64,000 bases of DNA from Platanthera guangdongensis (GCA_039583875.1 CM077160.1:113169314-113233313), one strand, 5' to 3'. Shown: positions 1 through 11,263, numbered from the stretch's first letter. The notes: generated by a model from the letters alone, not told the origin. Made by a program: numbers and translations.

Positions 1-247
1 TTTTTTTAGAGGATGGAAAGTCCATTTGGGGGCTGGTTTTAGCCCATTTCGAGGCATATTGATGGCTGTCCAGCAAGACATAAATGAAATTTTGGTCTTT
101 TTGCGATTTCCGGTTTATCGTTTTAGTTTTCCGACAATTTTACGAGTCTTTTTAAATCTTTTGCACTTTTCACTACGAATTCCAAGTGACGCAACCCAAT
201 AAACGTACGTATACTTTCAGTGGTTCCCAAGACTTCAAAATCCGAGG

Positions 248-979
248 ATGGCGTCGCAAGGAAATCGTGACGGAAATACGAACAAAGGCAAAGCTGTTGT
301 GAGTTTCTTATTTCTTGATTTAGTTATTCACTTACTTTCCTATTCTGTTGCATTTTATGAAATAAACAAGTGCATGTGCATATGAGTTTAACTCATTAAG
401 ATATCGTTGTGGGATAAAATGTGTGGGCAAGGGAAAAATATGAAATGAAAGCGATATATTTATTTCTGAGGGGATCAGTTATTATAAACTGCTATTCATG
501 ACAAGATAAAATTCATTTAAAACTCTGCATGAGGAAATGTGATGGTTTCGAATCCAATGATGTGGAGGCATCCACTGATGGATTCACCAGTAGGGGTGAG
601 CCTACAATTACGTCCTTCGGGGGCGGGGCCCAATTCATGTTTGCATCACCGGAGCATTTCCTATTTTATGTAACTCAAATTAAGGGGTAAATTAAGAGTT
701 CCGCTTTGAGAACGAAATTATTAATTATTGTACTGTATGCATATTGATAGTATTCTCATTGTTTGCATGTACAACATTTCACGAAATATTTATCTCAACT
801 AGTCATATTTTCATGACTAACCCAGAGTGGACACATTTTTTTAGACAGCAGGACCAACTCCAAGCAGAACATGCAGGATCTTGGCAGCTGAACTAGTAAA
901 AGCAATACTTGAAGCCCGGGATTGGCATAGAGCTCGTTGTACTGGACTTTCGTGTATCTATTGTAACAAGCATATCTAG
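248..979 (+). CDS. Two-exon microgene, 61 aa, relative of the LTR-borne ORF of gypsy K
   Basis: I do not recognise a known family. Exon 1 (248-298) starts MASQGNRDGNTNKGKAV and ends at a strong donor GTGAGT (299). Exon 2 (845-979) follows a T-rich tract and AG (843-844) and stays in phase 0 to a TAG at 977. The predicted product is 61 residues: a short basic/polar N-terminus and a helix-prone segment with R-x-L-x-x-E, then E, then H-R-x-R. The same layout (ATG-x-TCR start, K-G-K then V at the donor, one phase-0 intron of about 0.5 kb, exon 2 with R-x-L-x-x-E...E...HRxR) occurs in both LTRs of gypsy K, so this is probably also LTR-embedded. The gene model is inferred from the sequence only; expression is unknown. 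Confidence 0.5.
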
Positions 980-1000
980 TATATGTGTAAATGATCGTGT

Positions 1001-1006
1001 AATAAA
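1001..1006 (+). terminator. Candidate polyadenylation signal
   Basis: AATAAA lies 22 bases after the stop codon of the two-exon microgene, followed by a second A-rich AATAAAA-like run near 1019. The position fits a plant poly(A) signal, but such hexamers are common in AT-rich DNA. Confidence 0.35.
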
Positions 1007-1084
1007 TGCAGAAATAGAATAAAAAGCTTGGTGTATGTTCTTTGTACTTTGCATTGTGATGTTCTATGACACTTTTATTCAAAA

Positions 1085-1653
1085 CTGTTGTTTGATCCTT
1101 GATTCAGTTGAGGAGCCCAGGATTTGGGTCTCTACACGCCAATCTTCCACAAGCGTCTGTGATCCTCGACGCAAGAGCCTTCTTCAACGACAACCTTTAA
1201 TTTATGAAGCTCACTCTCTTTCTATGGAAGAGTATTCTTCTGCAGCTACATCAAGCTTTCACAAGCATCAGTGATCCTCAACACAATAGACATCTTCAAT
1301 TGCAGCCTACTTAGACATCTCACTCCGGCAGCCACTTGTACCTCGATCTCATCCTCACTCGACAACATTTCTAGGACTATCATGTGATCTTCCTCTATCA
1401 ATGATCATAACTTCTTCTTTCATCAAAATCGCAATAGGATCTTTCTCCTTACTCAGATTCGCATGTCATTGAATCCTTTAAACAATAGTTCTTGCCGAGT
1501 CGTGTGATCCTCCTTCCTGCGACAATTCCATATCCTCAATAGTAGAGTTGTCGTCCTTCAATCAACATTGAGTACTCCTTCAAAGATAATTCCTGCAAAG
1601 TCTTGTGTGTTTACCCTGAAGTCGGCATTCACCTCCAAGGTGACCGGTTCATG
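1085..1653 (+). other. Non-coding repeat-like leader sequence
   Basis: No convincing gene. The stretch is rich in CTTC/CATC motifs. Its first part (ATTTGGGTCTCTACAC then GCCAATCTTCCACAAG) resembles 2258-2310 (ATTTGGTGCCAACAC then GCCAATCTTCGACAAG), which looks like the primer-binding and leader region of a Tat/Ogre-like gypsy element. The two similar leaders suggest two copies of one element family, one inserted in or next to the other. This is inference from local similarity. Confidence 0.35.
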
Positions 1654-2256
1654 TGTTGGAGGTTAGCCCTTTTTCCTGACTATAGTGACCGTCGCGGTCA
1701 GCCTTTCCCGACCGTCGAGGTCAGCCTTTCCTGACCGCGGTACCTTCCCTTTTGGAGAGTCGTGGTCAGTTTTTTGGTGACCGCCATGACCGCGAGGTCC
1801 CCCCACGGGAGTGCTCGCGGTCTCCTTTTTGGTGAACGCGAAGTCTCCCACACGGGAGTGCTCGCGGTCACCTTTTTGGTGACCGACATGACCTTTTTTA
1901 GGGCAACCTGTAATTCCTAAGCCTGACCGTCCGAGCAGCCCCTGATTCTTATAAATGTTGGTCATATCCAAACCAGAGGGGGAGGGGTAAGGAGGCCAGA
2001 AACTTCGGACTCAGTTTATGTACTCGGGCGAGCTCTATAGGCGGTCAAGGCGAATACACTTTTTTGATCACGCAGGAGGCCTAGGCGACCTCTTCCCAGT
2101 GATCGCGAGCCTCTTCTCAGTGACCGCAAGCCTCTTTTCTGCTCGTGGCAATCTCTTCCTCCCTCATTTTCTCATTCATTCATTCGTGACTCAAAGTAAC
2201 CGACCACTCAACAGCTACCCTTCATCCTTCATCTTGAGCAGTGTGGACTTGAGACA
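1654..2256 (+). repeat. Putative gypsy LTR followed by a PBS-like site
   Basis: The segment starts TGTTGGAGGTTAGCC and ends GACTTGAGACA, just before ATTTGGTGCCAACAC, which resembles the TTTGGCGCC-type primer-binding region of Tat/Ogre gypsy elements. A TATA-like TTATAAATG lies near 1949. No second LTR copy or target duplication was found, because copia G interrupts at 2375. Start and family are tentative. Confidence 0.35.
1791..1883 (+). repeat. Tandem repeat, two units of about 46 bp
   Basis: Two adjacent copies begin CGCGAGGTCCCCC and CGCGAAGTCTCCC, share CACGGGAGTGCTCGCGGTC, and end CCTTTTTGGTGA. A shorter GTCAGCCTTTCC...GACCG repeat precedes them (1697-1740). Open frames across this GC-rich array are by-products of the repeat. 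Confidence 0.7.
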
Positions 2257-2374
2257 TATTTGGTGCCAACACTGTAGCTCTGCCAATCTTCGACAAGTGT
2301 TTGTGACCCTTAGATTCAGAAGCTTCCCTAGATTGCAACATCATATACCATCAATGACAACTCCTTTTCTTCAA

Positions 2375-2528
2375 TGAGAGTAGAGTAGAAGAGAGAAATG
2401 ATCATGATACTTAAGAAAGAGGCTCTCTACTTATATATATTAGAGTAAGAGGAGCCTAAATACATAAATACTCCCATCAGATAATACAGATTAAAATGAC
2501 TTACAATGGTAAAACTATATTAATTACA
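2375..2528 (-). repeat. 3' LTR of copia G
   Basis: On the minus strand the polypurine tract GAGGGGGAG (2532-2540) directly follows the RNase H end and is followed by this about 154-bp AT-rich segment, which begins TGTAATTA and ends CTCTCA. Its matching 5' LTR is not in the window, because the element is truncated near 19910. Boundaries are therefore approximate. Confidence 0.6.
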
Positions 2529-2538
2529 ACTCTCCCCC

Positions 2539-3109
2539 TCAAGTCGGATGTAAGATATCAGTCATTCTGAGTTTATGGATGTCATCAGTAAACACATTTT
2601 TTTCATCAGTAAACACATTGCATCCTAAGTTTTTGGTAAAGACATAGGCTGGCTGATCTTTGGAATGAACGAAGGGAGTGACCAAGTTTTTTTTATCCAG
2701 GTGGTCTTTGATAAAGGGACAATCAACCTCAATATGCTTAGACCTGTCATGTTGAAACGGGAATGCAATCATAGACCTTCACAGAAGCCTTGAAACATTG
2801 ATCGATACTCAACCTCAGCACTAGATCTGGTCACCAGATTCTGCTTCTTGTTGTGTCATATCACCAAATTTTCACCAACAAATGTGCAGTACCCCATTGT
2901 GGATTTCTTGTCGTCAAGACTTCCAGCCCAATCAACATCAATGAATACTTTGATCTTTAAGTGGTTGTTCTTGGAGAACATAAGACCACAACCAGTGACT
3001 TCTTTAAGTGTCGTAGTACACGGCATACAGCCTTCTGATGTCTGATACTGGGAGTATTCATATATCCACTCAAGATACGAACAACATACATAATATCTGG
3101 ATGTGGGTG
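2539..3109 (-). pseudogene. Copia G RNase H domain, C-terminal part of pol
   Basis: Minus-strand translation gives the classic Ty1/copia RNase H end: a HPHPDI motif, VFIDVDWAGSLDDKKS, RSSAEVEY, then HDRSKHIEVDCPFIKDH and a HKLRMTDILHPT-like end before the polypurine tract. RNase H would degrade the RNA strand during reverse transcription. The frame is broken, with a stop after the GENLVI-like segment and a small duplication repeating the VFTD codons. The upstream part of the same pol lies at 19565-19910, on the far side of element F. Confidence 0.8.
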
Positions 3110-3114
3110 AGATA
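3110..3114. repeat. Target-site duplication AGATA of element F (left)
   Basis: AGATA abuts TGTTGATC (LTR start) here and follows CCAACA (LTR end) at 19560-19564. This five-base duplication marks a single insertion of F into copia G. Confidence 0.9.
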
Positions 3115-4353
3115 TGTTGATCTGATGGCCAATCTTAGAGAGGGGGGGTGAATAGAGTTTGCAGAAAACTAATAGAAATTAAAAAATATTCGGAGGCAAG
3201 AAACAATTTTTCTGGAGCAATCGTCGGGCGATATTGAGATATCATCGGCGATATCAACAGAAACTTTGTTTCTTGTTTCTGAAGATCGTATAGCAGAAGG
3301 CACACACAAGAAATTAAGCTTTTAATAGTAAGCACATATGATTAAAAATGAAACAAGAATACATGATTTTATTTCATAAAAAAAAGTTTACAAAGTTCAA
3401 AACTAGATCTCCATGACGCCGGAAATCGGAGGGGGTGAATCGAATATTTCTCAAGGTTTTTATACTGACCCTACCCTAGGATCGGTTGACCTTCTCACTT
3501 CTTCCCAAGAAGATCGACGAACCAACTAGATCTACGGGATCCAGATGTCCTCCCAGGACGATTTCCACAGATTTCTCCCAGAAATCCGATGACCTCTCAG
3601 GCTGATTTCCCACAAACTCCTTTCAAGAGTTCGACGTCCACACCGGACGATTTTTCTGCACAAAATACAGTAAACAATGAAAAAGAAGATCAAAGAAAAA
3701 TTAGTGTTCCCTCAAAAAGTATATCTCTGGAGGCGACGAATGATCGATGCTTCTGATTCTCGTAGCTTGAGCATGCGATCGTCATCAGAATCTCGCTCTA
3801 GCGTTCCGTCTCCAAAAATCTCCTTCGTTTGTGCAAGAAGGGAAGACTTCTCCTTCTTAGATGATGGCTCTAAGCAACAAGGACAACAAGAACCGTCTCT
3901 AGACGTTCTAGGGTTGGAGCTTTTTCACCATGAGAAAAAATCGCACTTATATTGATTTTCGCGTTATCGTCGGGCGATAGTGGCTATCGCCTTGCGATAT
4001 CCAATTTTGGTACCGCTGCAGTCAGCTATCCCGCGCCAGAAAGGAAAGGAGAGCCGTTTCCAAATTTACGGCCGCTATCGTCGGGCGATGGTCGCTATCG
4101 TCGGGCGATATCCTAATTTAGTACTTCCTTTTCTGGCAACCCGCGCATTCCACCAGTCCACGGATCACTGACGTGTACACATCCAGGCTATCGCTAGCGA
4201 TAGTAGCTATCGTCTGCGATAGTGCAAAAAATCGCCAATCCTAAAAATCTTCACGCATGTAAACCTGCACACTATACCCAAAAGTGTATGATCAAATACA
4301 GCTTGGGATTTGATAGTATCAAACCTAAGAGATAAGAAATGCATGTTCCAACA
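3115..4353 (-). repeat. 3' LTR of copia F, rich in CTATCG/CGATAG palindromes
   Basis: Aligned by eye along its whole length with 18255-19559. Terminal motif in plus orientation is TGTTGATCTGATGGCC...CATGTTCCAACA. It contains clustered near-palindromes of the form CTATCG-n-CGATAG at about 3224-3255, 3963-4000, 4074-4115 and 4188-4222. No coding capacity is credible. ORFs seen here (for example 3677-3955) are repeated with indels in the other LTR. Confidence 0.9.
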
Positions 4354-6068
4354 AACTCTCCATTTTGATAATTGTAAAACTTGTTTATGAGTTATAAAAT
4401 ACACAGAGCAGGAAATAACTTGGTATAGTGTAAACAACTACAATCAGTACAAAATAGACAAGTTTTTATGTCAGAATAGCGCAAGGAATTTTCATGGAAC
4501 ACTAATCGGTGTGATCGTGCACGCGTGGTACGACTCCTCCTACATGTGTACTCCCTCTATCTATGTGCATGATAGCCGCATAACTCCCTCTACATGAGAT
4601 CTCTCCTAGGTAACTAGCATAGGACTAGCTCATGAACATTCAAATCTCCCCATTTGATATTATCGAAAGGGTCGATCATGATTTGTTTATTTTTTTCAAA
4701 ATGAGAGATGTCGTGTTTAATAAGCATGAAAAAACAAAAACAATGCATAAGATAAATATAAGCATGAAAGATATAGGAGTGACCAAAACCATATCAGAGA
4801 ATTAAAAATTTGGGTCAAAAGTACGAGTGGGGCAAAAAGACTACAGAACTAGACAGCACGAGAAAATCATTTGATTTTTAAACTGGCAGGGCACATGAAT
4901 TTTGGACAAAGCATAGCTAAACACACTAAATTTGTCGTACAACGTCAGGTGAATTATAGAGTTAATACAGTGTAACATTGTAAGCGTCATGAATAGTAAT
5001 CATGTACTAGTACAATCGTGCAATAACCAGGAAGTGAAGTTTAAGTCCAATTCTTATGCATGGAAGTGTTAGAACAATGACAAGTGTACGTGTAGCATCA
5101 AAGAGAAGCATCAAGTAAAAATAATCATTAGTGCATGATATATCACAGTAAATCTATATGCTAACACAAGAGTGATGAAGTGAAAAATCATGTCACGATT
5201 TCTATCTACATAATACCAAGAATAGAACAAAGGGCACTAACTCATTTGATTGTCTTTGCACAAGATCGAAACGATTCAATAAACCAAGGTGCTCATCCTC
5301 ACAATACTCATAAAGGCTTATCAGAAGAAATGAGTAGCGCTTGGGGGGTATCTTTAGCACATATTTTGATAGCATATATATAATTTTCTATATTTTTTGT
5401 TTACTATCAATTTTATACTAATTTTTTTATTTGTATCCAAGGTTCCGAATCAATCGAAATCTATCTACATAGATATATAAATTTTAACTTGTATACAAAG
5501 ACTTTACAAATGTAATTTTGGTCCAACGTTCTAAGCTCTATATATGAAAAATGAACAACGTGATATTGATATTTCAAGTCATTTCTAGCATGTTAGACAC
5601 AACATCACGAGGTATAACATGTAAGTTTTGAAATTTCTACAATAGTGCATTTTCTAGAGATGTGATAAGTAAAATGTTATTATTCTACCTAAATCCTCAC
5701 ACATACCTAGAGGCATATTAAACATACAGTGTCATATTTAGTCGCACTCAGTAGCTAAATACGAATAGATTAGATACATGACAAGTACATACAATGTTAA
5801 ACGGAGATTAGCAATCATAAATCAAACATTGGACATAATCTTTATATTTACAGTTCTAATCATGCATGTCCAAAAAAGTAATGATCGTACCATTTTAATC
5901 GCATTTGTTTTTTGAAATTTTGTTTTAAATGAAATAAACACACTTGAGACTAAGTAAAAAATATATTTTTGTGATTTTGGGATTATATATATATAGTTTT
6001 GTTTATGAAACATAAATAAATAAAACGAGTAAATCAAAAACATATTTTCCTGATTTTGGGGTTATATA
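4354..6068. other. 3' non-coding region of copia F (left part)
   Basis: AT-rich sequence between RNase H and the 3' LTR of F, interrupted by copia E. Minus-strand purine-rich AAAATGGAGAGTT next to the LTR (4354-4370) is the likely polypurine tract; a similar AAATGGGGAGATTT occurs near 4643-4660. SIRE elements often carry an env-like ORF here, but I see none that is long or convincing. Confidence 0.5.
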
Positions 6069-6073
6069 TATAT

Positions 6074-6192
6074 TGTTGGAATATGTTGGAATAACGGGTT
6101 GTATGTGGTTACTGTATTATCATTTGTACACCCATATATATATGGGAGCCTCTAATGTTATTCATGAATGCAATTATTATTTTTCCTCAACA
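6074..6192 (+). repeat. 5' LTR of copia E, with a doubled first 10 bp
   Basis: The LTR begins TGTTGGAATA twice in a row, then ACGGGTTGTATG, and ends CCTCAACA. The 3' LTR has only one copy of the 10-mer. The TATAT target duplication abuts the first copy, so the extra 10 bp belongs to the element. A CATATATATATGGG stretch is a plausible TATA region. The PBS TGGTATCAAAGC starts at 6193 (initiator Met tRNA type). Confidence 0.9.
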
Positions 6193-6204
6193 TGGTATCA
6201 AAGC
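6193..6204 (+). other. Primer-binding site of copia E
   Basis: TGGTATCAAAGC immediately follows the LTR and matches the 3' end complement of initiator methionyl-tRNA (TGGTATCAGAGC) with one mismatch. It would prime minus-strand DNA synthesis. About 390 bases of GC-rich leader with repeated CGACTCCCGCGTCGCAG motifs separate it from gag. Confidence 0.85.
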
Positions 6205-6596
6205 GAGGTTCTGTTTAGGATTTTTCGGATCACGCAGCGGCTCCCGCACAGCGCCAACCCGACTTTCGCATTGTCCGTCGCCCGCGCCGCCCCGACTCCC
6301 GCGTCGCAGTAGCTCCCGCATCGCGTCGCCCCGACTCCCACGTCGCAGCAGCTCTCGAACTCCCGCGTCGCGTCGCAGTAGCCCCAACTCCCGCATCGCA
6401 TCGCCCCGACTCCCGCCTTCTTCTTCCTCTTCATCTTCTTCTTTTGTGTGCTAGGGACGCCGACTCTATGAAGTCTTGATTCTGTCGATGTCGGTGGTCC
6501 CTTCGTCTTCGTCCCTTTTCTATGAGGGTGGTTCTCCTTCAACATCCTTGGTGATATTTTTTTGGTGCGTCCTCGATTTCTATTCGGGGTTTTCTT

Positions 6597-7650
6597 ATGA
6601 TGGGAAGTGAGTCCTCTACCATCATGTCTTCCGGTGGAGTGGCCTCTCCGACTCCGGCTTCTGTTGGATCTTATCGAGTCCCTTCAGATCATGGTACTCC
6701 TCATATCACCACTATGAAATTAGATGATTCCAACTACCTCATGTGGTCTCGCTCCATCTCTCTTGCTCTCAAAAGCCGTCGGTTATTTGGGCATGTGAGT
6801 GGCAAAATAAATGCTCCTGCGCCTGACTCTCCTGAGTGGCTTCAGTGGGAGTCTGACAACTCCCCGGTGATGTCTTGGCTCCATAACTCTATGAAGGAAT
6901 CCATTTCTCGAAAATATCTGTTCTTGGATACCGCAACGGATATTTGGAAGCGTGCAAAGACTACATATTCTGGTTGATGCAATGCTGCTCAGATCTACCA
7001 ACTTTGCCGTCGGTTGTTCCTCCTGCGACAGGGTGATCCCCCCTCAGCCTACTACTCGGAGTTCACCTATCAGGAATATGATCATTTTGATTCTCTGACC
7101 CTTGTGTCTCCTAAAGACGAGGTGCTTGTCTGAGCACGTGAAGAACGCAATCGCATTTTTGAGTTCCTCCACGACTTACATCAGGATTTTGATCCAATCA
7201 GCATTCAGATTCTTGGCCGCTCTCCTCTACCTTTTATGCCTGAGGTGTACAGCCTTGTCCAACAGGAATTCGATCATCGTCTGACTCTGCTTTCAGACTC
7301 TACCACTGATGGATCTGCCCTTATCTCTCTTTCTCAGCCTGGGGATTGTCTTGCTCACGACACTATATTGAGGACTGCGGAGAAAGATCGCCTAGTCTAT
7401 GATTATTGCGGGAAGGCCCACCATACTAGAGATGCCAGCTTCAAGCTTCATGGTTTTCCTTCTCGAGGCGGCTCTGTCTCTCGTGGTGGCCAGGGTGGTG
7501 GTTGCTCTCAGCACAGGCCTCCTTTGCCCAGATCAGCCCATTTGACGGACACTGGGGAGGACTCCACTGCTCGTCACTCTCTGGATTCCACTACGGCCCC
7601 CTGGCTCTTTCGACTGAAGAAATTTTGGCATTCCGCCGGATGATGCTTGA
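6597..7650 (+). pseudogene. Copia E gag
   Basis: Starts MMGSESSTIMSS and shows the copia gag signature LDDSNYLMWSRSISLALKSR, followed by a WLQWESDNSPVMSWL-like segment and LFLDTATDIWK. An in-frame TGA at 6975 interrupts; the gag frame then continues with CNAAQIYQL, a shift, and LPFMPEVYSLVQQEFDHRL. The zinc knuckle near 7397-7440 reads YDYCGKAHHTRDASFKLHG, where the first and last cysteines are replaced (Tyr, Ser), so RNA-binding would be lost. Gag would form the virus-like particle in the cytoplasm. Confidence 0.85.
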
Positions 7651-8960
7651 ACCTCCAGCGGAGCTGTCCGGTTCTGCCTCCTCTTCCTATGCTCAACAGG
7701 GACCTGTCAGTGCTCACTCGAATTTCTCTCACCTCTCCTCTCAGTGGATCATTGATTCTGGGGCTACAGACCACATGACCGGATCAGCCATAGGTTTTGT
7801 GTCTTACACACCTCTGTCGGGCAGGGATAAAGTGAGCATTGCTGATGGATCGCTATCTCTCATCGTTGGGAAAGGATCCATTCCATGCTCTTCTCTTACC
7901 CTCTCCTCTTTTCTTCATGTTCCTTCTTTCAGCTGCAATCTCCTCCCTATTAGTCACCTGACAAACTCTATGAATTGCTTAGTGACATTTTTTTCTACCT
8001 CTTGTGTTTTTCAAGACCTGAAGACAGGGACGGTGATTGGCTCTGGTAGACTTTGCAACGGGCTCTATGTGTTCGACCCTTCTGCCTCCACTTCATCCAG
8101 CATTGCTCGGCCTCCCAACGCTCTTCTTGCTGCTCGTCCATCTGAGTTGGATTCCTGACATTGTCGGCTAGGACATCCTCCTATCGCTATTATGAAGTTG
8201 TTGTTTCCCGTTATGTCTTCTACTTTGTTTAATGTTTTTCAGTGTGATGTGCGTGAACTGACTAAACATCATCGTAGTACTCTTCCTTTTATGTCCTCAT
8301 GTAGCTCAGTTCCATTTGCAGTTACTCATACTGATGTCTGGGGTCCTAGCCCTAGTATTTCTATTTCTGGTTGCTCATGGTTTATTTCTTTCATTGATTG
8401 TTACTCTCGTTGTACCTGTGTTTGCTTAATGAAGCATAAATGTGAGGTGCTCTCGTTAAAATCTTACGCAGTGACAATGGCCGTGAATATATTGACGCTC
8501 GTTTTGACAAATACCTATGTTACATAGGTATCATTCATCAAACCACCTGTGTGTACACCCCTGCTCAGAATGGGGTGGTTGAGCGTAAGAGAATCGACAC
8601 CTCCTTGAGGTGGCTAGGTGTCTTCTCCTTCTGATACATCTCCCGAAGTATTACTGGGGTGATGTTGTTCTCACCGCGTCCTACCTCATCAATCGTCTTC
8701 CTACACGGGTCCTCGGGTTTCAGACCCCTCTCACCACTCTAGGGGTCCGTCCAACCTCTCTCTCCCTGTGTCTTCGGATGTGTCTGCTTTGTCCACACCC
8801 AGCCTAAGACTAAACTTGATCCACACGCCTTGAAGTGTGCTTATTGGCTACTCTCCTACCTAGAAAGGCTATAGGTGCTTCCACCCGGTTACCAAGCGGG
8901 TATTTGTTACCATGGATGTCACCTTCCAAGAGTCTGAAGCTTATTATGGGAACTCTCTTC
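7651..8960 (+). pseudogene. Copia E protease, GAG-pre-integrase and integrase remnants
   Basis: The aspartic protease motif WIIDSGATDHMTGS is intact at about 7745. The pre-integrase segment follows (HVPSFSCNLLPISHLT). After a stop at 8156 the zinc-binding and catalytic parts of integrase appear in several frames: THTDVWGPSP near 8330, ISFIDCYSRCT, then an EYID-like Asp-Asn-Gly region around 8475 and TPAQNG-VERK near 8560-8600. Frameshifts at about 8460 and 8600 and a small deletion break the catalytic core. Confidence 0.8.
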
Positions 8961-9302
8961 AGGGGGAGAGTACAGCTATAGACGTGAGTTCCCTTCCTTC
9001 TGTTCCTCTGCTTATTCCTCCGTCTATATTGCCTCCTTCCGTTCCGGTCAACCCACCGTCATCTCCTGTTCCAGCGGTGCCTCCTCCTATTTTGTAGGTC
9101 TACACTCGATGTGGAAGAGACACGAACACTCAGGCTCTTGCTATTCAACCCGTGTCATCATCCAATCCATCGTCAGGTATTAACAAAGGTAGCTTTGCTT
9201 CTACTTTACATCCTCTTTCTCACTTTGTGACTTATGACTCATTGTCTCCTTCACATAGAGCATTTGTCACCTCCTTGGCCTCCATTTCTATTCCTCAGTC
9301 CT

Positions 9303-10849
9303 GACAGTAAGCACTTGAGCATAGTGAGTGGAAGGCAGCCATGCTGGAAGAAATGGGAGCCCTTGACAAGAACAATACTTGGGAGCTGATCCAACTCCCC
9401 AAGGGGAAAATTGTTGTGTGATGCAAGTGGGTTTTCTCTGTGAAGAAAAACACCCAAGGCCTTGTGGAACGATACAAAGCCAGGTTGGTGGCGAGAGGAT
9501 ATACGCAGACAGTGGGCATTGACTATCAGGAGACATTTGCACCAGCGGCAAAAATGAACTACATCAGGATCTTTCTTGCATGTGTCGTGTGTAAATGGTG
9601 GAGTCTCCTTCAGTTGGATGTGAAGAACGCATTTCTCCACGGTGACCTAGAGAAGGAAGCTTACATGTCCTTACCCCCTGGTTTTAGCCAAGAAGGATCG
9701 GCAAGGAAAGTGTGCAGGGTGAAGAAAGCTCTGTATGGCTTGAAGCAATCTCCTCGCGCATGGTTCGGGAGATTTCACTGGGCTATGATCTATTTTGGGT
9801 ACAAAGATTGCAGTGTTGATCACACCTTGTTTGTGAAACATAGTGAGAGTAAGGTGGCTGCTCTCATTGTCTATGTGGATGATATAGTAATAACCTGTGA
9901 AGATACCGAAGCAATTGAACATCTGAAATCCAGATTGTCTCAGGAATTTGAAGTGAAGGATCTTGACCCCCTCAAGTATTTTCTGGGCATCGAGGTGGCT
10001 AGATCCAAGCATGGAATCTTTATATCTCAAAGAAAGTATGTTCTAGGATTGCTTGAGACGACTGGAATGCTCGGGTGTAGGCCATCTGACACCCCAATTG
10101 AGGTCCACAAACTTGGAAGAGATGGAGGAGAAGTCGTTGATGACGTACCTGACTTCCAACAATTGGTGGGAAATCTTATCTATCTCTCTCATACCCGACC
10201 AGACATATCCTATGATGTGGGGGTCTTTAGTCAGTAAATGCACTCACCTAGATCACATCACCTGGATGCTGCACACAGAGTTCTGAGATACCTCAAATCC
10301 ACTCATGGCAAGGGAATTTTGTTCTCACCAAATGAGGCATTGACCGTAGAGGTCTATACGGATGCAGACTGGGCAGGATCAGTTGATGACATGAGGTCAG
10401 GATCAGTTCATGATAGGAGTTCAACATCAGGGTATTGTTCCCTTGTTGGGGGTAATTTGCCAACATGGAGAAGCAAGAAACAACATGTTGTTGTCAGATC
10501 CAGCACAGAGGCAGTATTTCGTGCTATGGCACAAGGGCTTTGTGAAGGGTTGTGGATCCAGACGATCATGAAGAACCTTGGCGTGAGGTGTGACGTTCCA
10601 ATCAGGATCTATTGCAATAATAAGGTTGCGATCAACATTGCCCACAATCTAGTGCAACACGATCGCATCAAACATGTGGAGATCGACAGACACTTCATCA
10701 AGAAAAATATTGTTAGGGGGATTGTGAGTACCCCGTTTGTCTCATCAAACCTGCAGCTTGCAGATGTGCTTACCAAAGGGCTGAGTCTGAACTCATTTAA
10801 CAGAATACTGGGCAAGTTGGACATGACAGGTATTATACGCCCAACTTGA
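9303..10849 (+). pseudogene. Copia E reverse transcriptase and RNase H
   Basis: RT begins around WKAAMLEEMGALDKNNTWEL. A TGA at 9419 replaces the usual Gly before CKWVF. The frame is then open through RLVARGYTQTVGIDYQETFAP, QLDVKNAFLHGDL, LYGLKQSPRAWF and the catalytic YVDDIVIT (about 9872), up to a TAA at 10235. The next frame (10238-10849) carries RNase H: YTDADWAGS, RSSTEAVFRAM, the ADVLTKGL motif and a GIIRPT end. An 18-21 bp direct repeat (GGATCAGTTGATGACATGAG) duplicates codons inside the RNase H core near 10376-10416. RT/RNase H copy element RNA into DNA. Confidence 0.88.
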
Positions 10850-10856
10850 GGGGGAG
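10846..10856 (+). other. Polypurine tract of copia E
   Basis: TTGAGGGGGAG lies directly between the RNase H stop and the 3' LTR start TGTTGGAATA. This is the standard plus-strand primer of plant copia elements. Confidence 0.85.
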
Positions 10857-10967
10857 TGTTGGAATAACGGGTTGTATGTTGTTATTGTATTATCATTTGT
10901 ATACCTATATATATATATGGGAGCCTCTAATGTTATTCATGAAATCAATTATCTTTTTTCCTCAACA
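10857..10967 (+). repeat. 3' LTR of copia E
   Basis: 111 bp, TGTTGGAATAACGGG...CCTCAACA, followed by the TATAT target duplication. It differs from the 5' LTR by the missing terminal 10-bp repeat and several substitutions, so E is not very recent. Confidence 0.9.
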
Positions 10968-10972
10968 TATAT

Positions 10973-11263
10973 ACATATATATAAACTGACAAACAGGAAC
11001 AGAAGAAAACGCTTAAAATGACCCAAAAATAGAAAGATGGCAGCTGAGATAAAAAAAATCGAGGTTGTACAGAAAAGCACATTATCGTCGACGATAGCAC
11101 TACCGCCCAGCGATATCAAACATACTCGATTTTTGATAAATACTCTCAGTTTTCACTATTTTTCGCTCTCAATTTTTCGAAAATTGATTTTAGCATTGGA
11201 TGTCCTATCTAATGTGGCGAAAAACACAGAACTACACAAAAAATGTGGATTTATTCATTTATT
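10973..11263. other. 3' non-coding region of copia F (right part)
   Basis: AT-rich sequence between the end of F's RNase H and the site of copia E insertion. It holds a copy of the CTATCG/CGATAG-type palindrome (TTATCGTCGACGATAGCAC, about 11082) that also fills F's LTRs. No gene is seen. Confidence 0.5.

Larger units (their letters stand above)
6074..10967 (+). mobile_element. Copia E: short-LTR Ty1/copia element, plus strand, nested in F
   Basis: Bounded by LTRs 6074-6192 and 10857-10967 and by the target duplication TATAT (6069-6073 and 10968-10972). It has the standard order PBS, gag, protease, integrase, RT, RNase H, polypurine tract. All frames are broken by stops and small indels. The closest relative in the window is copia D: gag, zinc-knuckle and protease motifs are nearly parallel. 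Confidence 0.93.

Noticed and set aside
3061..3130. LTR of F starting at TGATGGCC (3121) without target duplication
   Set aside because: Including TGTTGATC/TGCTGGATC as the LTR end gives a perfect AGATA duplication and proper LTR-PBS spacing.
3677..3955. 92-codon ORF within F's 3' LTR
   Set aside because: The same LTR region at 18870-19140 has indels that change the frame; no family is recognised.
4354..6068. Possible env-like gene of a SIRE element
   Set aside because: No open frame of useful length, no signal peptide or transmembrane pattern in either direction.
6084..6093. Start of copia E's 5' LTR at the second TGTTGGAATA
   Set aside because: The target duplication TATAT matches only if the first copy of the 10-mer is included.
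6155..6545. Arg/Ser-rich ORFs in both directions
   Set aside because: They come from CGACTCCCGCGTCGCAG repeats in the leader of copia E.
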